A stretch of 64,000 nt of DNA from Plutella xylostella (lineage: Eukaryota > Arthropoda > Insecta > Lepidoptera > Plutellidae). The translations under genes were made by a program, and so were the position numbers. Location: contig NC_064004.1 of assembly GCF_932276165.1 (NCBI RefSeq), positions 5,218,001 to 5,282,000 of the forward strand, read 5' to 3'. This document shows positions 24,401 through 35,600 of this stretch, one piece after another. Under the pieces are notes generated by a model that was given only the letters and a program-made list of their open reading frames with translations, did not search any database and had not been told where the DNA came from. Numbering within the stretch: position 1 is the stretch's first letter; each line of letters opens with the position of its first letter.

Positions 24401-26630
24401 TTCGGGGAGCGATTTGTAAGCTCGACGCCATCTTGTGAATGATTGATTGAATGTTTTTTCGAGTTATAAGTAATAGAATAGAATTTAAGTACTTGTTTTT
24501 GTTTTTATTATGATGTAATTGCGCAAATGTTTGCAAGATATCTAAAAGTCAAAGTCTGAGGTGTTTTTAATAGGGAAAAAACTGTGAAATGATATAGTGA
24601 AGTGAATGTTTGAATGAATGGAAGTTCGTTAAGCTGCCGTGATCTATATTTTCCATCTTCAAGTGCATTATACGACTTTTTTATTGAAAGAATGTACCCT
24701 GGATAGATTAGCGATAAGTAGTGTCACTCTTAATAACGTAGGAAGGCGTAAGACAGGAAGACCAAGAAAGATGTGCCTTGATTGTGTGAATGAAAGAAAA
24801 TATGCGTGAGTGTGCTTTGAATGACAGAGGATAGGGTAAAATGGCGTGACATGATGCACAAAGCCGACACTAAATAAGGAAAAGGCTAAGAAGAAGAAGT
24901 GAATAAGAAAATTCTATAGTCTTGTAAAATATTTTTTTTCAGGGATTTTTAATGGCATAAAATGAGAATTACAAATAGCTCCCCAAAGGTAATCAACATT
25001 TTTAAAACCTATACACGAAGTGACCAGAATATGTTTTATATTTACATTTATTTACAAATCAATCTAGGTTTTATATAATTTGAGTTGATAAAATCAATTG
25101 CATATAATAAAATAAACTAGCTACTTAGATTTTATATGAAACCTAGATTCATGTAATGTTTAAATTATAATGGCGACATAGTGATTTTTATAATAATTTA
25201 TTTTGCGTTTATCTCAACCAAATTACGTTTGTTAACAGAATCTTCAGGTAGTGAGACAGGCAAGGTTATTAGATATCATCATCTTAGTATAGGAATCAGA
25301 ACCATAATACAATACACACATGATTTATTTTATGTTAAACCTACGAGACACCGATATCATACATGACATATAAAATACCATACGTCGTATACAACACATA
25401 AAAGAAATACATTTTGAATAGCCTCGAATCAGTTTTTAGAAACTTTTTGTGGCCATTGAAAATGTAAATGAACTGTTGGTTTAATCGCCATTGTTTATCT
25501 TCATAAACTTCTACTTCCATTAAATCAATAAATGACACACTTTTTTTAGGTAAAAAAATACATGAAGACAATCTGGGCATTGCATATTATGTTTTTCCAA
25601 TTAGGTATTTTAGTTACACAAATGATCGTATTCTTCATAATTAATTATGTATTAGTTTTAAGTTAGATTTAGTGTTATTTTTAAGATTTGTTACTGTTCA
25701 GAACATGGAGTATCTGGTAAAAAAATGGATATTCCAAGTTCTTTTTATTAAATGATAAAGAATAAGGTATCTAGCTACAGCTGCCGACCATGAAATAAAG
25801 AATTATCTGATTGTTTTGATTCCATATTGTCTGGGCGTTACAGTCTTCTTAAAACTATCGACCATTTGACAATGCTGTCGCAAATAAATCCTCAGCACTG
25901 TGAAAACAAATTAAAAAAAGTTAACACTGGCTGAATAGAGGCACAACCCTTTGCCTCAAACGCACTGGCCACAAACAAAGTCTGAGAAGGAAAGAAGGTT
26001 GTAACCACAGACAATAAAAAACAAAACATTCTGATAACGTGGTGATATGCGTAGCTGGCTGGATATCCCGTGGCGGCCGCGGGCGCCGAGATCTGGCCGG
26101 CGGTTCTGCCAGCGCTCACTACGCTCCGTTACCATCAGGTACACATGGGGTCTAGGATTGGCTGCCGGCGCAGGCGGCGAGAGGGGGCCGACCAATCACA
26201 GGCTTGGGGTTTCGGGGGTAGTGCTGTTTGGCCAATGAGAGAGTTTGACGGGATTTGATTTGGCTAATAAGGGGTAAATTAATGGTTATCATGTTTTATC
26301 AATTTTTTTTGGGTACATATCCATAATTCAAGGGTTTTGGTGCTAAAAATATTAAATATAGCCGTCATGTTCCTTAAATTTTATGGTCATAGAAAATTAT
26401 CCAGATATAAGCTGCAAATAATCATTGAGCACTTATTACTGGCTTTAAACCATCAAAGCAGCAACTTAGTAAAAAACAGCCTCGGTCACATAAGCCCCCT
26501 CTCTCAGCTCTGGCCGGCGGCCATGTTGGAAGTCGTGAGGTCGCGAGGCCGCTGCATGCCCCGTCGCTGATTGTGTCGTCACCGCACCCCCTAGCCCGGC
26601 CACCACAGTGGGGGGTTTCGACTGGTACAC

Positions 26631-26672
<42 letters not shown>

Positions 26673-29600
26673 ATACACTTACACACCAAATAACACTATC
26701 TAGAGGAACACTGTAATATTGTTGCAGAAAAATGTAATGTTCTAGAATATCAGCAAATTTTTTAAAGAGGCTTGAGGAGTTTCTTTCGGAATGGTATACC
26801 AAATACTGTACTTGATTGGATAACTCAAAAACAACTACTAGAATGCATAAACTCAATAACATAAAAACCTTCATTTACACTTCATTATAGCATCCATGAA
26901 GGTAAAAATAACAAAGGACAGAGTTACACAGTACCTACTATAACATAGTCAGATTACCTTCACAAATAAATCATAGTATATACCTCGTCGCCTTTACGAC
27001 TGTCACCAACAAAAACACATACACACGCAACAACCATAAAACTCCACAAAAAACCACATAATGGTCCTTCAACCCTGACAATGACCACATTCCGTTAGTT
27101 TTTTTTCTACATTCACGATAACCACACAAATAAGTCGAAACCCCCCAAGAGAAGTGTCGAAGCTTATCTAACAACCCGGCTTTAGTTGAGGTCCGATTTC
27201 TAACAGCGGTATTTGTCGTTTACTCCCCTAGCTATGGGTCTATAACGCTCTCATTTTTATCCTGTGCATTATTAGTTTTTGACAATAATTTACTTCCCAA
27301 AACACAATAGAAGCATACCTGTGTCTTGGATTACGCAGGGTTTATTTTTGTTGTGTAATGTAATTTATGTACGCAGCTTTTGCTAAAAACAAACAATTTT
27401 ATTTGAATGACCAGTAACCAATGTCAGTAATCATCATCAAACTGACTTCTGGCTGGATCCTCTCACATAAACTGAGGTGCTTTCAAAGAGTATGATTTTC
27501 ATGTAAGTACAAAAATGCACAGATTAAAATTTGAGTGGTTTGTCTCGCGTTTTTTTGCTACGCGTGGTATTATTTTTTATCTTTTTCCTGTTTTTTTACC
27601 GCTCGTAACTGAAAACGCGAGACCAAGGATCCTGTAGCTTTAAGTGGTGTTGTTTTTAGTCCTCGCTCAGTAGATTTTTTCTCCTCCGAGTCACAAAACT
27701 GCGCTTACCTAACACCCTATAGTTTTTATTTTGCTCCCGGATTTGGGTTCAGTCGAATCTAGACCTTACAGCTAGCCGCTACAGTCTAAATTGGAACGTC
27801 GTTGTAAAACTTTTTCTTTTCTAAGTGGTTTACATAGAGGCATAATATTTTAAAACATTGAATGACTTTTTGTTAACCATAATTTTAACTGGATGCTTGA
27901 TTTTAAATTAGTTTTAACCTAAAAATAACTATTTAATCACATTTTGACGCTGTATCTTTTTAGAGAGCCCCGCTTTTTCAGGCTGGAAGCCATGTTTCTT
28001 ATATTTATTTATTTATAGTGCGCTGAAATTGCTTTCGTCCATAAGCTCTCCACTGGTTGTGCATGCGCACCGTCTGCTCCGGTTGTCTATGGATTTGACT
28101 CGTTCGTTGGTCTGGTCGTTGGGTTTTCACCTTTATGTCTATAGTGTTATGGTTAGATTTTCTCTGCATTGATGTTGTTGTTTTTTTTATTATTTTAAAC
28201 ATTGTATTTATTTTTTTTGTTTTCTGATGATCATAATTATGATTACTAGAGTAGTGGAAATGGTTTAAAAAAGAAGTATAAATAGTTTTGAATTTTCGCA
28301 ACATCTATGCATAGAGAATGGATATGTCATTTTTAGGGTTCCGTAGCCAAAATGGCAAAAACGGAACCCTTATAGTTTCGTCATGTCCGTCTGTCCGTCT
28401 GTCCGTCTGTCCGTCTGTCACAGCCGATTTACTCGGAAACTATAAGTACTACAGTGATGAAATTTGATGGGAATATGTGTTGTATGAACCGCTACAAAAA
28501 TATGACACTAAATAGTAAAAAAAAGAATTGGGGGTGGGGCCCCCCATACATGTAACTGAGGGATGAAATTTTTTTTTTCGATGTACATACCCGTGTGGGG
28601 TATCAATGGAAAGGTCTTTTAAAATGATATAAAGTTTTCTAAAAAACATTTTTCTTAAAGTGAACGGTTTTTGAGATATCAGCTCTCAAAGTCGTAAAAA
28701 GTATGTCCCCCCCCCTCTATTTTTATAACTACGGGGTATAAAATTCTAAAAAAAATAGAGGTGATGCATGCTAATTAACTCTTTCAACGATTTTTGGTTT
28801 GATCAAAGTATCTCTTATAGTTTTTGAGATAGGTTGATTTAACTGTAATTTTGCTGCTACGGAACCCTTTGTGCGCGAGCCCGACTCGCACTTGGCCGGT
28901 TTTTGTATCTGATATATTTCAGCTACTTCACGGAGGCTTTTCAACTCATAATAATTACTTATTAACAGTTATACTTATTTTATTGCCAAGGTGTTGTGAT
29001 ACTTTCTAAGAGCTAAATAAATTGTATGTCTATAAATTAACGCCATTACTAAGATTATTAAAAAAGTATCGCTATACCAAGGCACTAGTGGTTATATCCT
29101 GGTTTTAAGTGTGTTTTATAAACATTATTTATTATTATGTACTAGCTGTCGGGGCCTTCACTGTGTTAAAAACTTAATTTTTGGAGTTACAAAGGGGAAA
29201 ACATTTTTAAATCCAAATTTCCAAACATCACATCTGATAAAGGCTTTACAAGCTAATGGCAGACAAGTAACACTAAGAAAACAAAAAGAAAGAAAAAATA
29301 ATGTTTTATATTTTTTATAACAATGATTAAGGTTGTGGTTTAACAAAAAAAAGGTTTGTTAAAAAGTTTTCCCCTTTCTTTCGTAATTAAAAGTATGTGA
29401 TGTGTACTAGTGTAAGTTTGTGAACCGCGGTACTGCACTGGATATGCGCATGCCCAGATCGAGTAAACGCAGGCTTCACTCGAGACCTAGTTCCGTCCGT
29501 TGACAACAGATGGCGTTGTTTAGAGTTTTGTTTTCGTTTGACACTTTTTTATTTCTTATAGTACTGTCGTAGTTTAAATCACAAAACATAAACAATAATT

Positions 29601-32600
29601 CATATTTTATTTAATAGCGTGTGAAATAATAATTTTATCCTGTACACTTCTTGCTTTGGTCTGTTAAATATTTGACACATTTGATTGGCTTTTCTTTCAA
29701 GCTGTTTTGTTTCCGACCACACATAAGTATTTATTTTGATATAAATGTGTATTCTAAAGAATGTCATCTGTATGTTTGTCTGTAAGAGCGAGCCTTTAGC
29801 CGACTGTACTTCTGTAGTCCAATAGCATCCTTCAGTACACTCCACCAAATATTTATCTTCTTTCTATCTCTTATAGATATGTAATATATTGAAACTTATC
29901 CAACACTTAATAAAACTATCGATCTATTCACACATTAAATTTTATTTAAATATTTAGCGCGTATTTTTTTACTGCTTGAGCAAAAAAGGTTTTTAGCCGT
30001 TTTTTTATAAAAGCAATTTAATACATACAATTTCGATGTTGGTGGCGTGTACAGAACGACCCGCTAGTCAACTCTCGAGTGCAAACTTACTTCTTATTTA
30101 ATGTTTAACGCAAGCATTCATAATGTACCGGGCGTTGCCTCTCAACTAAAAACTAAATTATTTGCAATATCAGTCCACTAGATGGCGCTACTACCACTTC
30201 AACTACAGTTGATGCCAAAAACGCCCGATAGATGGCGGAAAAACTTGTTTTTAAAATAAGTACTTTTTATGAGTGGTTTCGTTTTATTTTTGAGGCAACG
30301 TCCGTCCCTAGCATTGTCCATACATCAACACAAATACTCAGGGGTGGGGAGGGTTGGGGGGGACACTAATACACACCGCACAGGACGGAATCAGATCTTA
30401 ATACCAACACGTTACGGCTGAAAACGGTCTGGCTCCACCCTTGTGATACGACTTTTAAGCACCTGTCATGTTAGTCAACTTAAACCAGCTTGGCTCAAGT
30501 GTTTGTGGCAAATATGTGGACGCATCGCAATAGTATAACCAATGTTGGGACCAATGTGTTCCATAGACAAACTCTAAAGGCCGTGTCATGTAAATTAGCT
30601 TCGATGGTCTTTAGCGACTGCAAGCTTTGACTGCAATATTCGTCTTAGTTTATCAGTTTTATGGTTTAAATTGCGATGCGTCCAGGCAAGTCTGGTCCTT
30701 GATAACAGCTCCATTTGTAAACTAGCGGTGGCGGTAGGCTCTGTAGCGGTGTGCCAGTTACATTGTTCCTTTCAAGTTATACTTACTGTTTAATTTAATT
30801 TCTGCGTGCATAGGAAAGGCTCTTCAACCAATATATATTTTTTTATATGTTGGCAGCACTGTCTTGTCTACAAGTTGGCTGCGTTTCCAAGAGCATTTCC
30901 TGTGCGCAAAACATCCATAGACTAAATTTGTAACTGTAAAAAAACTTATTATTAGCTCCAAAGCGCACGCTTGGTGACCTAAAACTGACATGGCGTCTTC
31001 AATGTTCCATCTATATCACACTTTCAACATTATTTAACCGTCGGTAATATTTATTCATTTTATTTTTGAAAACACAAATAATTCTCAATGAATTTGTGAC
31101 TGCTGACACAACGCCGTTTTTTTTTTAAATATAGGTATTTGGTGACTTAACTACGCGTTTTACTAAAAGGTTTCATATCTTGGTTGGTAGCTGTAGCCCA
31201 AAGAGACTTAACACGTCAAAGTAAAAACTAAACGCGAAACATTACATCTTGAATATAGCGGCGTTGCGTCGAGCTAGGCAAGCATGCAACACTCAAAGCT
31301 CTTACTATTTGGTTTTGTACATACCATCCGGTCTAGTGAGACATGTCTAGACTCACTGGGACTCAGTGCCGGGGCCCGCTGGTGCGTAGAACCCACAGCA
31401 GCCCCGGAGCGAGCCCGCTTAGCTGCGACCCGCGGCGACCCTCCAAATATTTTTTTAACTAACCCCCTCAAATTATCTATTTATCTACCTACGTGTGCCG
31501 CATGCCTCGATCTTCCTCACTTTGAATACCCTGTGAATGTGCTCCGTGTTTCTACATGTATAATAATTTCCGGCCTTCGTTCAGTTTCGCGTAGTGTGGC
31601 GCGGTCCGCGCGAGCGCTCTCGGCCAATCGGGGGCGAGACGCGGGTGCGCGCGGCCCCGCGATTGGTCGCTGGCGGCGGTGTCGCGCCACACTACGCGAA
31701 ATTCTCCGAAGGCGTTGCCACACTGTTTATTTACCATTTCGCCGCTAGCAAGTCAAGCTTTGATATTTAGTAGATTGGTACGAACAAATGAAAATATTTG
31801 GCTGGTCGCTTTTATTATTAGAAGTTGGCTGTTATACGATGCGCTCTTGATTGTCAACATTTGAATAACAATTTGTTGGATTTATTTTTTTATATATACT
31901 TTTGAAATTTGTTAATTTATGTCGAGTGTTTTGTCGGAGGGTTGCGGGCTAACACGGGCGCTAATGTGTTTAATTATGACTATTGTTTGTAACTGCCAAT
32001 GATGATGAGCACGTAGGTTTTTCTCTCGTTCGTTATTGTCAATTTATTTATATGTAATTATGATATTGTACCTTGTAGCGTCTTTCTACGCACTTAAATG
32101 TGAAACTGCACTGAACTAGTGACCTCATAGTGCGTGTCGGCAACTGCATACTGCATTCCCTGTCGCTTCTGTGTTAGGCATGCCAGTCCACGGACTTTTA
32201 TATAATATATATTTTTTGTATTTATATAAAAAAATAGTTTATGTATTCATGATTGATTTCTCAATACGTTAAATATTACCGTTATTTCATTTCAATATTC
32301 TTTACCCTTGGTTTACTTTGTGAATTTTTATATTGTACTTTATTTATTTATTTAAATGATATAAATATTTATCGTAAAACGTAACGAGACGAGAATCTGA
32401 AGCTACTTTTAAATCTGACGCGCCTTAATGCTCATTAAATGTTCTTGGGGTTGGTTTAATTATCTCCAGTAGAAGATCTCGAAGAAAACACATAATATAT
32501 TATCATTTTATATAAAAAATATTGCACCGCATTTTTCATAATTATATATTTTTTTAACCTCTCAGTGTGTCTGTAGAAACAGTTCGTGATTTTTGCATAT

Positions 32601-35600
32601 ATACTTATGTGTTTTGTTCGATTTCAATTTTTGTGTTTAACAAACGGACAGCGGCACCCGTGCGCTGCGCTCGCCAAAAAAAAACTACATAAAAGTAGTC
32701 GAAAAACTTGTTACTTGTAATTACAAAAGTGGGTCACACAATTCGTCATTCTGAACGCCACTTAGCTCTACTACTTTTAGGAGATTAAACATCTTAAAAG
32801 TCCTAGATCAAACGTAGTTCAGACTTCAGACTGACAAATTGTTACTCACTTAAAGCCTAAATTACTTCACAAGTTTCATACCTGCTCAAATTTATTACTA
32901 TTTTCACCTATTCCTATGAAACTCGTACAGTGCAGGACATAGAAACCTAACCCCTCTTAGGTTCCCTTGCCTTAGACTGTACTGAAATAGTAATACACTC
33001 GCGTGCAATGAAAAAGTTTCACCTGCCATTGACGTTCCATATGTCACTGATCAGTACCTTTACATTGCTAGTGAGTAATTTCACCATGATAGAAGCTTGT
33101 GTCGTAAGTAAATATCGGGTACAAAACATCACAGAAACTTGTGTCGTAACTAAAACTCTCGGGTACAAAATGGCGAGCGCAGCGCGTAGGTGGCGGTTGT
33201 CCGGCGCCGCCGACAGATGGCAGTAACCGGTGGTTTCTCGCAGGTGGGCTCGGTGTACTCCGGCCTGCAGTTCGGCGCGCCCTTCCCGCAGCACGCGCAC
33301 GCGCACGCGCACACGCACTACATACATAATTCGCAGGTGAGTCGAACATATCATAAAATCATGGAAGTAGAAAAAAAGACGGAAGGAATATAATAAATCT
33401 ACACTAAAAAGTGAGGCACCCAAAGTAAGTCGATGTCATTGTTGCGACGAGCCCGACACATACACATTCACAGTCAAAGTAAGTCAGTTTTCCGCCGCCG
33501 CGCGCCAATCTCGTTGAACCTACGCACCCACACATTCTTATGTCGCCGCCATTGCTGTGCCTCATTTGCGAGATTGCTTCCGTCTTTTTTTCTACTTCCG
33601 TGCATAAAATGAAGAAGTAAATAAAGTGGGCAAACCACGTATACGCTAGAAGGTTAGATATAGATAGATAGATAAAATACACTTTATCTGTAAACCAAAA
33701 AAGAATAATAAAATTAGCAAGTTCTTACTTAATTAGGGTACAAAAGGCAGTTTTATTACTAAAAGCGATCTCTGTCAAATGAAACTTTACACAATATATC
33801 TAATAATTGTTAAACAGATTCCCCCGTTACCCTTCTTTTATAAATATCCGATTGGCTACATGTCGATGCTTGTCAGTAATGCTTCCGCTATCTATTAGCT
33901 GCCGTCGGTACTATGTCAGGCTGCCTTTATCCTGTGTGTATACTAAAAGTGTTTGTGTGTCTGTGCAGAGACCAGAAAGCGGTCGCCTGGAGGTGCTGGG
34001 CGGCGAGGCGCCGGAGCTACACCACGCGCCGCTACTGTTACATACTGAGGTAAAACATATAAAGATAAAAAATGTTATTCCGTTGGTCGGTTCCATCATC
34101 ATTATTAGCTCACAATCGCTCACAGCTGGACATAGACCTCTCGCAAGGAGCCACGCAACACTCAGGCCATGGTTATCATCGTCCACCTTTTACCATCTAC
34201 GGGTAATCTTTTATCATGAAAACCGATAGCTGTTCCCTATAATTAAATATAATTCATCAGATCATACATTTCTCCATTATACTGTGACCGTCTTGTAATC
34301 AGCAAAGTCTGTTTTTGATCTCAGATTCCAAACTGTTCATCAAAAGTCGATTGTCCCGCCAATAGAACGATACGTCACTTAATCGCGGGACAATCGACTG
34401 TTGATGAACCGTTCAGTCTAAACCAATCCAAGGTCAGGTTTCTCTGCCCCCCACTGTACAATAAGTGAATGTCTATTCCCTGCTGCAGGCGCGAGGCGCG
34501 TCGCTGGAGCTGATGGCGCCGCACCACGCGCGGCACGCCTTAACACACCACCACCATGTGAGTTTATTGTTATAATAATTATATATAAAAGAAGAAAGTG
34601 TCTGATTGGGATCAATGCACAGCCCAAACGGCTCAAGCTACAATCATGAAACTTGGCACGTAGGTCCCGTAGGTAGTGTAGTTGAGCATTAAGAAAGGAT
34701 TTTCAGAAACTCCACCCTAAAGAAGTGAAATAGGGTATGAAAGTTTGTATGAAAGTCCTTCAGTTTAAAGCTGAATTCCCACAGGAAAACTTTTTAAGGC
34801 GAAGTGAAGCTCGCGGGAACAGCTAGTTATTTATATTCCTAACAATATCAAACATCAATGTTTGGTCACGCCTTATAGAAAATGATGATATTCGTTTCAT
34901 GTCACCACAATACGAGATACCTAAGACTGCAGATAGCACTGATGGCAGTAAATTAAAATATGATGACCTATTGATTTTGTAAAAATGTACAAAGGCAGTC
35001 CTTAATTCTCTCTTCTCCCCCTCAGCGTCGCAGCGGCGGCGGCGCGGGCGGCGTGGGCGCGGTGGGCGGCGTGGTCCCGCGGCGCAGCTTCGTGCACCGC
35101 CACGCCGCGCGCTGGCCGCACCACCCGCTGCACCACATACACCCGCAGGTGAGGAACTAGTTCGGGAGGGTGACGATAGATGGCGCTGTTTACGTTTTTG
35201 TCATTTAACGTGGCAATTTAGAGCAAATTTTTAAATAGTTGGATAGTTATCAGAATTATTCCCCAGATAATAATTTATCAGACTAATGAAAAAAAAACGT
35301 AGCAAGAATATAAGCGCGCTAGCCCCACCACCCGCTGCACCATATACACCCGCAGGTGAGCAAGTAGTTCACGAGGATGACGATAGATGGCGTTGTTTAT
35401 GAATTTGTTGATCAGTTATAAATGCAATTTAGCGATTCTTCTTTAGAACAAAAGATAACAAAAAATAGATTTAAAAAAAGCCCTAACAAGAATATAAGTG
35501 CGCTGGCCACACCACCCGCTGCACCACATACACCCGCAGGTGAGCACCTAGTTCATGGGGATGACGATAGAAGGCGCTGTTTATGTTTTTTGTTTTTTTT

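Noticed and set aside
26508..26624. Two micro-exons (26508-26534, 26595-26624), each phase 0 with AG and GT
   Set aside because: 27 and 30 nt segments with acceptable dinucleotides arise easily by chance in GC-rich DNA; no homology.
26422..26874. 150-codon minus-strand frame
   Set aside because: Largely produced by the (CA)n repeat read as CVCV.
28385..28420. CRISPR-like short direct repeats
   Set aside because: (GTCCGTCT)n is a simple tandem repeat without spacers, inside a eukaryotic repeat element.
28449..28649. 66-codon frame identical to one at 36402-36602
   Set aside because: Identity is explained by the two copies of the 0.57-kb repeat; no protein features.
31284..31748. 154-codon plus-strand frame
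   Set aside because: Crosses the CpG-rich palindrome; Ala/Arg-rich composition follows from GC content.
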